Below, one piece after another: positions 1-12,399 of a stretch of 64,000 nucleotides of DNA. The notes below the pieces were generated by a model, which saw nothing but the letters and a program-made list of their open reading frames with translations, was not told where the DNA came from and searched no databases. This stretch comes from Hydractinia symbiolongicarpus (taxonomy: Eukaryota > Cnidaria > Hydrozoa > Anthoathecata > Hydractiniidae). The position numbers and the translations under genes were made by a program. Where the stretch lies: contig NC_079881.1 of the NCBI RefSeq assembly GCF_029227915.1, positions 9,548,001 to 9,612,000 of the forward strand, written 5' to 3'. Position 1 is the stretch's first letter, and every line of letters begins with the position of its first letter.

Positions 1-264
1 GTCATATTGACGTACTTCAAATGAATGACCCTTAAATTTTTGCTGATTAGGGCAAAATAATTATTTTTGTACTTTTCTCATAAATTATAAAAAAAATTTG
101 GATTGCTAAGCATAAACTTGGCGTCATTCATTTGAAGGAAGGTCATTAGTAGGTTCTTCTATTTATATTTGTTTGGAAAACAAGTTTTAGATAAACCGTA
201 ACTTAAAACAAAACAAATCTTTTCAAACAGCGTAGATAAGCTAAATATTATATGTCAGAATAAA

Positions 265-276
265 TCTATAAATATA
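265..276 (+). promoter_or_regulatory. TATA-like box upstream of the Ig/collagen/TLDc gene
   Basis: A TATAAATA stretch lies about 80 bp before the ATG at 347. Position and sequence fit a core promoter; there is no direct evidence for a transcription start here, and the region is AT-rich. Confidence 0.3.
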
Positions 277-346
277 TCTTGTATACATAAGCAACAAATA
301 ATTTGAGTTGAATCAATTGACAAAGAGGACGTGCTTGGGTGTCAAG

Positions 347-3300
347 ATGATTACGAAGAGCCAAGCCTTCATATATACGTTTTTGTTTTTCACAAGCTGT
401 TTATCAATTTTTAACCACCTTCGATTTGAAGGTTCTGAAAGTCATGCAAGCTTCGGTAAGTCCATACCTTTTATTGCATTGAATTCTCTAAAGGTACAGT
501 CTCTGATTACACCTTCATTCTCACGAAAATACTGATAATTCATGGCTAATGAAAGTTTTTTTTGCCTAAAAGTAAGTCAGATGCACCCCCCCCCCCCCCC
601 CCACCCTCGACACCCCCACTGCCTTTCTTCACCAGTTCAAAAAATATTAACACACTGTTTTTATTATTTCGTACGAAACATTAAGTTAAATTTTTTTTGA
701 TAATTTTGATTATACTTTATAAACTAGTCAGTTATATTACTTATCAAAACATATCATGTATTGTATCACTGCCTTTCTTCACCAGTTCAAAAAATATTAA
801 CACACTGTTTTTATTATTTCGTACGAAACATTAAGTTAAATTTTTTTTGATAATTTTGATTATACTTTATAAACTAGTCAGTTATATTACTTATCAAAAC
901 ATATCATGTATTGTATCAAAAAATCATCTTTTTTTTAAAAATTTATTTTCTATAACACTTTTTGCAGCTAAAGAAAACTGGTATTTTCTTTTTATAATGT
1001 TGTTGTATAGTCTGTACTTTATCTTCAACTTTATATTCTGTTCTGTATAATATGCATATTTTAAGAAAGAAGTTTCATATGTCTCTGGAATGAGAAGACG
1101 TTCTTTTTGTTCTTTGTGAACTATACCTCAAACGTTGCACTATAGCTATATATTTATATCTATTTATACATAGGACACCAAATTTAATCTCGCGCCCTGA
1201 ACCATAGAACAAGGTTTTTTTTCAAACTGTTTTTCTACTCTTTAGAACCTTTACGAACGTTACGAAAGCTAAAACTTTGAAATTTTCTGCTGGTACATTT
1301 AAAAATTCAAGTATTTAAAGACATTGAGATTGTACCTTTGTCCTGAATATTATAACGTCCAAAATCGACCTAAAAAATTCTAACATAAATATTCTTGCCA
1401 AAAAGGTACCACAGAAACACTCTTTTCAGTGCATTCTCTTAACTGATGAATAATACCAAGTCGCGATTATATCGTACTAAGTGCAAATGTTATTTTTAAA
1501 ATTTTTTAAAACGCTTGGGCAAGGCAAAGAACGTTTAAAAATCGTTAAAAAATTCCTGCATTATACCTAAACCTAAAAATATTTAAAAAGCCTCTTCATG
1601 CTGACGTTTTAACGCTATTTTCCAAATAAATTGATAAAGTTTAAGAAAGAGATTTCGCTTTTGTCCTAATTTTCTTTATACGTGGAAAGTCAAAACATTT
1701 AGAATGTCTGGATTCCACATTCTGTAGTAATGAATATTTATAAAAAACAAGGCTGACAATCTTGCTTGGCATTTTCCCTTTTATTTAAAAATGTCGCCTG
1801 TAGAAATGTGTTTTTAACTTTTTTTTTATTTTTGTTTTTGCCTTTGAAAGTCATGTTAGAGTGCATGTTGAATTAGCCTGCGGAAAATCCACGGGATCTT
1901 TGTCTCTGTCATTTTTGTCTCACAAACACAAACATGGACGTAAGGCTGGAACTATAATCTTGTTGAATGCTGTAAACATTAACTTTTCTCACTTTCACAG
2001 CAAACACTGCTAGCAATGGAGATTCCAGCCTGAGAAACCGACGAGATGTAAACGCAAAAAACCTTTCATTCGATCTTTTGAATATCTTTGGTGTGATGAA
2101 AAAAAATGATAGCACAGCTACCATTCGCGAAAAAATACTGGAAATTGTAAGAAACACCACATTATCAGAAGATCAGATATGTAAAGCTGTTAGGGAATGC
2201 AATTGTAAGTATAGCTATGCACAGTGTACACTTGCCTTTTGTAGTAGTTCTTGCGTTAAAGATTTTGTTTTGAAAGTCTACCATAATAACTGGTAGATAA
2301 AGTTAAAAATACATTTGGTTGAAGCAAGAAGACACGAATCGTCTTATTATAAAGTCTTGTTAGTTGAACTGTTTACAATTTATTTTGGTGAAAAGGTAAA
2401 TATATAAGTAAAAACTTTAAATATAAAAGAAAATATCAAAAAGAAACCAAAATGAAAAATTATAGTTTTAAGATGTTCAAACCAAATTTGGATTCGTCAG
2501 ACTTTTAAAAAAGAGTTTGTGTGTATTCATTTCTATTATAATGCATTATTTTCTTTTAGGCACAATGAAACCTGGACCAATGGTAATACTTTTTCTCTCT
2601 GTTGTTAGCTTATACAGTAAGAGCAACAATTAAAAACTATTTTATTTAAATCTTAGGGTCCAACAGGTCCTCCTGGACCACCAGGTAAAGACGGTAAAAG
2701 AGGACTTGGTTTATTTTCTCCAAGATTGAGAATGAAAGACCTGCATCATTTATCTATAGTCAGAAGCAATAAAATTCTAAAATGTCAATTCTTTGGAAAC
2801 CCAATACCTTCTGTAAGATGGAAACATGACTTCTCAAACACGAATGTTACAATTGAGATTAATCATAACAAATCGGTTATTACATCATACTTGCACGTTA
2901 AAAACATTACGTGGGATGAGCGTGGTAGCAAGGTGACTTGCATTGCGGAAAGTGTTTTAGGAAGTGCAAATGCTACTGGGCTTGTTACAGTTCATGGTAT
3001 AAATCCTGTTTCTATTTTCTAGAATAATATATTTACATTTTTTTTCACAAACTCAAGCATACGGTTAACTCTCGGCAACTCTCGGTAACTCTTGGTAAAT
3101 CTCAGTAACTTAAACTTCTAAGGGACCGACAAAAATAGTTCGACTTAACAAATATTGGATATAAAGCAAAGCTTCCGTTAAGTATAATTTAATCTAAAAT
3201 GAGGTTATAATTCAAGTTAAAGCGATTTTTTCAAGAAGTTGGGCAACAGCTATTAAAAAATGGTGCAATCTGGGCGATGAAAGGACATGCAAGTCCCTTA

Positions 3301-5159
3301 TAAATTTTACTCTCCTGAACAAACAACACTATCTATCTATATTACATCAGGGATTAAAACTAAAAAACTGAAATCTGACATTTATTCAGTCTTTTATTTC
3401 CTTTTCTGAAACAAAAAGTTTGATTTATTCATAGAGATTAGCCGCAACGGGAAGGGGTCAAAAATGGAGTCGAGTTAACGAGTTAGCTACCGGTTTAAGT
3501 TACCCAAACTGTATCATCATTACATTTTTCTTATCTTTTGCAGTTGCACCAATTATACATTTACCAAGCGGTCCTATTCATGCAAATCTTGGTACCAATG
3601 TTACATTTCCTGAATGTAAAGTAACTTCTAATCCACCCGCTACGATAACATGGAAACGCGGTTATGTAAATCTTCCCATTGGACGACACGAGAAAAACAA
3701 CACATTTCTTCAAATTTTTAATGTGCGCGCAAAAGATGAAGGTTATTACGTTTGCGAAGCAGAAAATTACTTAGGTATGGTTTGAAAAATGTAAAAAAAT
3801 ATTAGGCTTTCCACTGTCATCTTTGTAGCACTTGGTAAATTATTATGCTTATGTATGGATTGTTGCTCCTATATCATCAGGTTGTCAACCTTTTCGTTTC
3901 TTTAATCCGTTTTGTTTTCTTGCACAGGCAAATCAACACAAGGCATACTACTAACATCAGGACCTTTGCAATTCACAAAGAAACCAACAGATCTTATTGA
4001 ATCAGTTAATTCATCAGAAGTTATCCAATGCTCAGCGTTGGGTTTGCCAAAACACATGTCTGGAAAGGTTGTGGATCTTGATAGCAAAAAGGAACTTTCG
4101 GTTAACATTTCCACAGCTGCCAACTCATTTACGTTGACTGCAGAAATTACAACGCCTGGATATTACAAGTGTATAATTCAGGAGCTCCAACAAGTAGTTG
4201 AAAGTAGTTTTAAAGTCAATTTTTTTTCATGTAAGTTAAAATTTAGAAACGTTAATTATATTCACTTTCAGATATGCAACTTGCCGATGCATCAACTCGA
4301 CAGAGCCATACGCCAGAAGATATCAGGACATATTAGTAAAAGGAATATTCAGACATTTCCCACTTTTAGAAATTAGGAATGTAACTTTAAGCGTAAATCC
4401 AACATAATACTTAAGAAAATACTTTCACGGTACTAATTTTGGGCACAATTGTTATTCATTCCAGGTTCTAAATATGTTTCCATTAATAACTTTATTAAAT
4501 CTACCGAATGCACGTAACTCTGAATTTTTTTAGTACCATCTTCAATATTAACAAAAGATCTTTCACCACGTCTTGCCGGGTGGTTAAAAGAAGAAAATGC
4601 ATTTGCAAAATATGCTCTATGTTGGAAAGGGACAAGAGATGGTTGGAACGTGACAACATTCCATCAAAATTGTGATAATAAGCCGTATACTCTTACACTC
4701 ATGAAATCATTTTTTTCAATCTATGGAGGTTATTCAGACATTGCATGGAGCCGTACGTATTGTTATCATACTCCCCCCCCCCCTGCAAAAGTAACGAAGT
4801 CTAAAAACTACTATTAAATTATTAATAGTTATTGTAATAACACATGTATTCTTTTTTCTTTTCTAGTCTCTACAGCTTCAAAAATCAGCTCAAAAGCTTT
4901 TCTTTTCAACTTAAAATACCGACCGCGAAAAGTACTGATCCGAAGTGGTTCAAAAGCAATATGTTATGACAGAAATTCAGGGCCCTGTTATGGACATAGG
5001 GAATTCAGAATCAGAACTCCTGAATATGGTTATAAAAAAATTGTGAACACTTTTACAAGTAAAACAGGTAAAAGTTTTGCAGGGACTACAGAACCATTTT
5101 CTGGGTACATTGGTAGACTGAGCGAGATAGAAGTGTTTTACAGAGTAGACATTGTATAA
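347..5159 (+). CDS. Secreted/type II membrane collagen-Ig(3)-TLDc protein, 8 exons
   Basis: Exons 347-455, 2001-2204, 2560-2582, 2657-2996, 3544-3774, 3928-4230, 4534-4752 and 4867-5159 join in frame to 573 aa; all introns are GT-AG and all but one are phase 1. Residues 7-22 are hydrophobic (signal peptide or signal anchor). R48-N-R-R51 fits a furin site. Residues 110-130 are seven Gly-X-Y triplets preceded by a cysteine pair. Ig-like domains lie near 140-224 and 226-302 (both Cys...Trp...Cys, the second with a DEGYYVC end) and 308-402 (Cys pair, no clear Trp). Residues about 410-573 match TLDc: a CWKGTRDGW block, then FHQNCDNK, then GGYSDIAW, ending in a beta-rich segment. The layout (anchor, furin site, collagen, ligand-binding C terminus) resembles colmedin/gliomedin-type adhesion proteins, but TLDc is usually intracellular. 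A role in adhesion or recognition is inference. The ATG at 347 directly precedes the hydrophobic segment and is matched by the paralogue at 8264. Confidence 0.85.
586..602. repeat. Poly-C run in intron 1
   Basis: Seventeen consecutive C residues just downstream of exon 1; a homopolymer whose length may be unreliable in the assembly. A shorter C run sits in intron 7 near 4771-4782. Confidence 0.9.
618..917. repeat. Perfect 150-bp tandem duplication in intron 1
   Basis: Sequence 618-767 is repeated base for base at 768-917. No coding sequence is involved. Perfect identity means a very recent duplication or an assembly artefact next to the poly-C run. Confidence 0.9.
1868..1900 (-). mobile_element. 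Remnant of Helitron 3' hairpin end
   Basis: TTAGCCTGCGGAAAATCCA and the following CGGG resemble the hairpin terminus of the Helitrons at 39409 and 59998. Only the terminus is left, close to exon 2 of the TLDc gene. Confidence 0.45.
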
Positions 5160-7073
5160 TGAGAAAAATTTTTTAACTTGATGCTTGTTATAAAAAATTG
5201 TATTGTATGGATGGATTATTGTATTGTATAAAATATCCTGAATATGCAGATAAAAATATTATGACTTATCATTTGACAATACACCTCTTTACAGTTTAAG
5301 TTGTTCACTCAGTTTATCTAAGAATTTAATATAGACTCTCTTATAGACTCGTTATTCATGATCTTGCTTTCTCTTCATCAGGCCTGCCTTTATCTGGGCT
5401 TTGTTAATCGAACAATATTATAATATTAACCGTGTGTATGGCTATCTGTATATCTGTCCGTGTATAAACCAAAAGATGACAACTTTAAATAGACCAACTT
5501 TAGGAAGGATTTTTCTTTAATAGAAACAGTGTTACGATGGTAAGATCTTCGTCGTATTAACCCCGATTAGCGTCCCCAAAATATGTTCATGCGACATCAA
5601 AATCAGGGATGGCAGTAACAATTTCCCATCTATTTCATAGGTCCTTTTACTCTTTTTACTCTTTTTCTTCTATTAATTTTTATATGTAATTATAGTTAAA
5701 CTTTCAAAGAGGTATTTTTATGTTTAGTTTAACTTGAAAATAATCGAAAACGGTACTACGATTTTCTGACCCTAGAGGCTCGTCGAGCTTGCTGTTCCGT
5801 AATGCAGAAACAGTCAGTGGTGTATTTTGAACGTCATTTACCTGCCCTAAACTGCTGCAATAGCACTTGGTCGGAGATTTGAAAAAGCGATTCTACTTGT
5901 CAGTTTCGTCAAATACCCATAATTTGGCCATGTATGCAATAATATTTTGTCAAGGATTGTACCTCGCTATAGGCTACATAATTTTTAAATAATCTGACGT
6001 TCTGATAGTTTTTACCTAAGTTGGCTAGATAGCTAGACTTGTCACACAGCTTTAATAATAGCAGCACATTGTGTCAAATATATCCATCATGACTGTCCAT
6101 ATTTGTTTTCCAATCAAAGCAAAATAAAATTGCGTTTACTCTTTTCTTATTCTGGCATCCTTTTAATACACACCATGCGGGGATTTAAAACTTTTAAACC
6201 TAGCATTGAGCTTAACCAACATTTAATCTAAAATATAATGACCTAGTTGCACCGAAATTGCTTTACCAAAAATCGTACGTATTTGTTTTATTACTTGCTC
6301 AATTCTCACGTTCCTTAAAAGTCTTGCCGCCCTCGCTTAAAATGCTTAAATTATAGAAGTCAAAAAATACTGCTGCAATGCAACAAAAAGAATGTATATA
6401 ATGCATTAGCTTGATCTAAAAGCAACCAAAACCAACTTTAAAGTAAAAAGAGGCCATTTGCATGCGACCGAAGTGATATACTGGCGCATTGAAACTCCAC
6501 GGCGTATTTAAAAATTCTAGTAATTACTTAATGGTTGAGTTTAATTTCGGGGTTGGTCGGAGAAGGGTCGAATCTTTTGTATTGATGACTTTAAATAATG
6601 CGCATTTATTGGAAAATGAATTGTTTGCACGGAAATCTCGCACATGTTTTAAATTTTTATTTAGTTGAGAGCAAATTTTTAGTTTGCAGCGAAGTAGTGC
6701 AGATATTTTTTGTTCACTTGCAATATTTTTAAAATTAATTTGTCATACAGATTGTTATTAACATTTGGTGATAATATGAGATAATAGCATGTATCAATGG
6801 GCCGTTCTAATGCTTTTGTTTATTATTCTTGGTGTTAAATTAGCTAGGTACTAGCTATCTTTGAATATGATACAAATAGCTAGCGAGTTGGCTGGCTGCT
6901 GACTTGTTCCTAACAAATACGCCCTTAAAATCAATATTTTGTCATACTACTACTAATTAACCCTCTTTATAACTGTGTTAACTACGATTATGTGAAACTG
7001 CCAGTTAAAGGGCTATAAAAGTCAACATTTTGTTGATACATTCTTCAAACTTGCATGGCTCCGTAGATTTTAT
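5160..7073. other. Intergenic region, no gene seen
   Basis: This is the 3' flank of the TLDc gene, AT-rich. I found no Ig, collagen or TLDc exon on either strand and no convincing transposon end. An AATAAA occurs near 6123. Confidence 0.6.
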
Positions 7074-7250
7074 GGCGCCGTAGATTAGTGGTTATAGCTC
7101 TCGTACTCTGTGCAGGAGACCGGGGTTCGACTGCTCTTGACGGCGAATCAACATCCGCGAGTAAATGTTACTATAGCCCTGGATTAACCCAAGCCATGGG
7201 AGGGAAATTGGGGATGGCAAAAAATCCATCCATCCACCCACCCACCCACC
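7074..7250 (+). mobile_element. tRNA-derived SINE, copy 1
   Basis: An A-box-like TAGATTAGTGGTTATAGC and a B-box GGGGTTCGACT (about 7125-7135) are spaced as in a tRNA promoter, followed by a non-tRNA body (GGATTAACCCAAGCCATGGG, then GGAAATTGGGGATGG). The same string of blocks recurs at 22490-22745. A CCATCCA/CCCA microsatellite lies at 7226-7250. The acceptor stem does not pair, so this is not a functional tRNA. Boundaries are approximate. Confidence 0.7.
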
Positions 7251-7714
7251 AAAGGGATATGGAAATAGGTCTATTGACAAAGACTTACGCAAACAGTTCT
7301 AAGGAACAGACCGTGGCTCAAACGGACTTGAATTTATTTCCGTTTTCATATACACGGTTTCATAGAAAAACAAACCCTCGATCTATTTATTTCTTATTGT
7401 TCTTACACATAATGAATAAACGATGCTGAAGCCAGACCTTCAATTTTTTTTAAAAAAAACGTATATGATGTTGCAGACGCTAAAATTAAAACAATAATAG
7501 ATTTTTTAAAAAACTTAAATAACATATCCAGGAAAAAATACACACATTCAAATTAAGCAAGGTCCATTTTATTAATAGGATGTTAAAATTTTAACAGGTT
7601 AAACGTCAAAACAAGGCGTTGCAATTAAGGTCAAAAAGTAACGTAAAAAATGTAATTATGGTTATTCACTTATTTTACAGTACCGAGCAACCGCTAACTT
7701 TCTTGGTAAATCCC

Positions 7715-7895
7715 AAATATATGTTTATTTGTATATGTTTATTTATATATTTTTGTTCATATACTTTTTATGTATTTTTGTTTCTATATTTTTGTTTATG
7801 TATTTTTGTTTATGTATTTTTGTTTATGTATTTTATTTATATATTTTATTTGTATATATTTATTTATATATTTTTGTTAATATATTTGTGTTCAT
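7715..7895. repeat. Low-complexity T/TATG-rich tract
   Basis: Degenerate short repeats built on TATTTTTGTTTATG. Open frames across it are a by-product of composition. Confidence 0.8.
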
Positions 7896-7919
7896 GTATG
7901 ACGCACCGTGGATACTTAC

Positions 7920-8264
7920 AATTACATTTGCTAACAGCTTGACAAAATTGACCTGCAGGAAGATTTGTCACGACACTTTGGATGATTTTTGTTAACTCCT
8001 CTTGGATTGTAATATTGACTTCACTTCGAATCAAACCAATGAGTTTTGCAAGATCTGATGTTGTATCATTAATGTTGCTGGATATGTCAGCTATATATGA
8101 AACAGTGATATAGTTTTTATGTTAGTGTACTGCTAAAGTATAATAATGCGTATTTTCTTACCACTTTGACTTTTGGAATCTTTAAATGGAACACAGTCAA
8201 AAGTTGATAAACAACTTGTTAAGAAAAAGATCGCATATAATAAACACCGACTTCTTGTGATCAT
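7920..8264 (-). pseudogene. Truncated paralogue (exons 1-2) of the collagen-Ig-TLDc gene
   Basis: On the minus strand, exon 1 (8264-8162) encodes 34 aa beginning MITRSRCLLYAIFFLTSCLS, closely matching the start of the gene at 347, and ends in phase 1 at GTAAGA. Exon 2 (8090-7920) encodes about 57 aa ending in a QFCQAVSKCN block, parallel to QICKAVRECN in the first gene, and ends in phase 1 at GTAAGT. The next expected exons (CTMKPGPM, then Gly-X-Y) are not found between 5160 and 7920. Both exons are open with intact splice signals, so this may be a recently truncated duplicate or a short gene with unrecognised downstream exons. It is convergent with the full gene, implying an inverted duplication. 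Confidence 0.7.
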
Positions 8265-8342
8265 GATGATAGCGATTTTCTTTCCAAATGAGTATATTTG
8301 ATACAACGTTTAGTTATATCTAGAGACGTTGTTAAAAGTGGA

Positions 8343-8354
8343 GGTATATATACC
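8343..8354 (-). promoter_or_regulatory. TATA-like palindrome upstream of the paralogue fragment
   Basis: GGTATATATACC lies about 80 bp before the start codon at 8264 on the minus strand, the same distance as the TATA-like box of the full-length gene. Functional use is inferred. Confidence 0.3.
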
Positions 8355-8419
8355 TACTTTTAGTTTTAAATAATTTTGTGCGGTTTCAATGTTTTACTTC
8401 ACGCAGCTAGCTAGCTAAC

Positions 8420-9437
8420 ACAGGCAATTAAAAAAGGCCATTCCCCTTGTTGTCAGGTTCATGTGTAGCTTAAAACTGTAAAAGAAATATATATTTGGGA
8501 TTTGTATGTAGCTGACATAATTGATAAGGATCCCATCAATGTTTAGAATTACATAAAAAATAAAAAAGTAGGAAAAAAAGAAGTAGGAAAAGTTGTAAAA
8601 CAATGTCTGAGCGTAAACAATATCTAAGCGTAAAAAAAGGACGCCATTAGAAACAAAATACGTATGTTGAATTTTAGTGAAAAAAGCGCGCTATCGACAT
8701 TTGTTGTTAACCAGTCTCACCAGCGCGGTGATGTGAGTGAATCAATTCAAGCATTCGACAGAGTAAAGAAAAATGTTTTAAAAAACATGATTTGTACGAT
8801 TTGCCATCCTCGAAAATCCATTAGAGAGTTATCCTTTAAGGTTGTAATTTCCCAAATATGGCTGGACTAACTTTTCAGATAAAAAACAAAAAAAAAAACA
8901 GTAATCGGCTAATTAAAATAAAAAAAAAAAAAATTGGCAAACCCAATAAAATAATAATTTTTTTTTTAATAAAAATATATATACAAATAATATTTTACAT
9001 AAAATACCAGAACCTTTAAAAGTGAAATAAAACTATAAATATTACCGAATCACTATGATACTTTCTCATAGAAGTCTTTCTGACGCACTGTTCTTGGCCT
9101 GTGCCCTTATGGCAATAATAGCGATTCGATTGCTGCACGTGAAAAGCACCAAAGGCTAATGACGTTTCAAGGACCAGCTAATTTCTTTAATTGCGATATT
9201 TCTTGTTCCATACAATGGATATCAGATTGACTAACAGCAAGCTTAAAAAAGAATTGGATATAAATTAACAAAATACTTTCATCATACTAATTTGGAAGTA
9301 ATCCTACTAAATTGGAAACAAGCTGAAAAAACTAAGGATTTTTAAAACAAGACCGGACTCCTTAAAAATAATGTGAAATTTAAATTTGCAGATGCAAGGC
9401 AAATCGCATAATTCCATATTCCTATCTTCTGTTATCT
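8420..9437. other. Intergenic, AT-rich, no gene seen
   Basis: Homopolymer A/T runs near 8880-8980 and short open frames without recognisable domains. It lies between the 5' side of the paralogue fragment and the 3' end of cby1. Confidence 0.5.
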
Positions 9438-10290
9438 TTATTCCACATTAATTTCAACAAGTAATAAGGTAGCATACAGGTTTTGTTGTTGTTCACCTAC
9501 CATATCAAGCAATAACTCGATTTTATACTTTAACATGTTATTTTCTTCTTCTGCTATTATCAATTTCTCTTTTAGTGAATTATTTTCATCATTTGTGTGA
9601 AGAGATGATGGACTACCGCGCATGTCTAGTAAAAAATCATAAAAAGTATAACAACAAACTATTTGTAATCACATATTAAAGTATTTCGTGGAAAAATAAC
9701 AATTTCTAAACTTGTTGTGTTAGTTTGAAAAAGGTATGCTACCTAAAAGAAAACGGTTTTGTTTCTGAGCATTTCATAGGACGCAACCAATTCCTCGAAA
9801 ATTTAAATATGTAATTTTTTCCTTATCCTAGGTAAAACGTATGGTGCAATTTAAGGGTTTATTAATGGCATAGAACTACAGTTGCTTTGTACAAGCTAAA
9901 TTGGTTACAAATTTTAAGGCATTTTTTTTTATTTCAGCTGTTCTTTCCCTTTTTTATGACTTTTTTTATATATTTATACGTTTTTATTAATACACTAAAT
10001 ATTGTAAATTACATTATTTAATTATATACATTATATAAGTCCAGAAAACATATATAATCTATATATAAACATAACATGAATAACAACTCACCATCTTGAG
10101 GAACCCATGCTCCATTTTGAAATACCATATTTTGCCCGCCTAACTTTAATTTCAAAGGTGTGTTTGAAAAGTCTAAGTTGGGATCAAGTGCAGCTTTATC
10201 CGTAAGTTGAGATGGATTTGTTGATCCTGCATCTGCTCGTCGTTTTGGAACTTTTCGGTTTGCTTTGAAACTTGGTTTAAACAGTGGCAT
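9438..10290 (-). CDS. cby1: Chibby homologue (CBY1), 2 exons
   Basis: Exon 1 (10290-10092) and exon 2 (9625-9438) join in phase 1 to a 128-aa protein, close to the 126 aa of human CBY1. It keeps the basic MPLFKPSF start and KRR patch, the central LGGQNMVFQNGAWVPQDG block (Chibby: AGQ-L-F-NG-W) and the C-terminal coiled coil with EENNMLKYKIELLLDMVGE, the most conserved Chibby segment. In animals Chibby acts at the distal centriole and ciliary base (with FAM92/CEP164) and binds beta-catenin to restrain Wnt signalling; both roles here are inferred from homology. The very C-terminal basic nuclear signal of vertebrate Chibby is not evident. The intron (10091-9626) has GTGAGT and CTAG ends. Confidence 0.93.
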
Positions 10291-11093
10291 ATTTTACTTT
10301 AATGTGAAAAACATGAAAAATTATTTTTGTAATTACCAGGTCTTTGAGGACTGAATTAAAGGGAATTATAAAAAAAAGTTGTGTCCAACTATCCAGCATA
10401 GTTTACTAGCCATTACACCAGTATTTAAAAATATAACTTGAGCGCCCTGATTATTTGAAGCTTCTGGATGGCAATTTTAAATTAGTGCTTCGGGACCTAT
10501 AGCACTTATGGCTGAAACGTAAAAGCGATGCAAGACCATGAGAAGATAACGAACATAGAATATTTTTGTTGTTGTTCTAGTTCCTGCGACCTTATTGTCA
10601 AAAAATTGTGATCTGAAAATAGGGTCAGTTGGGTGATTCTAGTGCATAGCACCCTATTATCACCATCGTCCTAATATTGCCTTCAGAAAGAAAACAAGTG
10701 TTCAACGCTTTGTCTATGGGTTGTTGTTTTGGTATAAACAGATGCACAGAACATCTAACTTCAGGATTCACCTCCATCACTTTTTGTTTTCCCATGGCAT
10801 AAACCATATGTATATTAAAATTATTAGATTAAATGGTCTAATTTTGGGAGCACAAGAAGCAATACACTTTGAGAAAACACTTAAGACAAGACATACTTAA
10901 ACTGAGAGCTCTGAATTATTCAACTTAAAATATTTATACAGGGTACGTTTTTATTCTGAAAAAAAGTTTTCTACATAAATTTCTAAATTTTTTTAAGAGG
11001 GTGGTGATATAAAGAGCTGACTTGACGATGATTGTATGGCCTCAAACAGAAGTAAATTTTGATACTTAAAGTGGAGCGAGACACGTGTAATGA
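10291..11093. other. Region upstream of cby1, no gene seen
   Basis: Contains the presumed cby1 promoter. Only short open frames without domain signals on either strand. Confidence 0.5.
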
Positions 11094-11839
11094 TGTTCTG
11101 CCCAATCTTGAAACCGGCCCCGTCTTAAGACTGGCCAGGCCAATCTTCTGACAGTGATAAATGGGCGGCCAGTCTTAAGACTGGACTGCCCAATCTACGG
11201 ACGTACATGTCCAATCTTAGAACAAATGTGGAAGACAAAAAAAAGAATAAAAAATTTTGACTGTAGCTACAGGAACTTTAAAATGAAACTTTTCCTGTAA
11301 ATCAAAAGGCTAAAAAATTATACCATGTAAACTATTAAAACATATTAGCTAGCTAGCTAACCTTCTCATCCAATGAAGTTACCAGCAAACTAACTAAATA
11401 TGGTTAAATAAGATTTATCAGACTCTTCATATATAAACATTTTTCAAAACTTGGCTAAAACAAACTGTATAAAAATGCTAAATGTATAATAGGTGCTATA
11501 GCTACACAGTTAGTTGGCTAGCTACGATTTTTATTGTGTCCAAAAACTGGCCTGGTCAATTCAACAGTACTGGCAAATTTGTTTTTTGTGGTGTAGCTAA
11601 ATACTCCAAATATGATTTTTTTTAATGTGCTTAAAAATATTTGTTGGGTCTTGGAAATAACAGAGCTTGTGTGGCACATCCCTTCTTTAGAATAAAAAAA
11701 GGCGTCTGAAAATGTGCCTTACATGGTCTCCTGCCTAATCTTGTGACGCACTCCCCAGTCTTAAGACTGGCCGGCTAGTCTTCAGACTGGGCATTTTTAT
11801 GTCCAAAGATTGGGCAGTGTCCTAAGATTGGGCAGAACA
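11094..11839. mobile_element. Non-autonomous TIR DNA transposon A (746 bp)
   Basis: Begins TGTTCTGCCCAATCTT and ends AAGATTGGGCAGAACA, a perfect 16-bp terminal inverted repeat. Flanks ATGA and GTGA may be a decayed 4-bp target duplication. The interior carries palindromic CCAGTCTTAAGACTGG blocks at both sides (about 11175 and 11755) and no ORF. It shares its first 10 bp with the element at 12400. Confidence 0.75.
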
Positions 11840-12399
11840 GTGAGACCCGTTTTTAGGTGTAGTGAGACCCGTTTTTAAGGCAGGCAAATAGGTTTTTAAC
11901 CAATCATAACCTGTAAAAAATATTCTTAGCCAATTGAATTGCATTATTTTGCTTGCCAAAAAGTAAAGAAAACAAAAAATTTATCAAGGTAGCAAGTCAT
12001 CTATACAATAACACTAAATTCTTGTGATGTTTCAGCTCGTCATCAAAACATTATAGCTACATCAATTGCACCAAAAGTGGTTTATGGCTAGCTAAAGCCC
12101 TAGGTAGAAGTCAGTTAAAAATAATAATAATAATTCTCATATCCTGGCTAACATGCAACATATCTCAATTCATGTATAATCTATCAATGTAGCTAGCTAA
12201 ACATGCAAATTTTCAAGCTTATACACTAAGTACAACTGCTTTTCAAGCAGCAAATTTTTTATAAAAATCACCACGCAAATCAATTGCAGTTAAGATCTTT
12301 TCACTGCGTTTCAGACCAAGTATGAGAGATTTTTATAGTTATCTAAAATATCAAACTGATATAGCTGGAAAAACATTTCCCACTGCAGCTTACGGTTAC

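Noticed and set aside
7074-7146. Functional tRNA gene
   Set aside because: A and B boxes are present but acceptor and anticodon stems do not pair, and the block recurs with a shared non-tRNA body at 22490.
7619-7995. Hydrophobic Tyr/Phe/Ile-rich frames
   Set aside because: Low-complexity T-rich tract; two frames are open at once and it overlaps the paralogue exon on the other strand.
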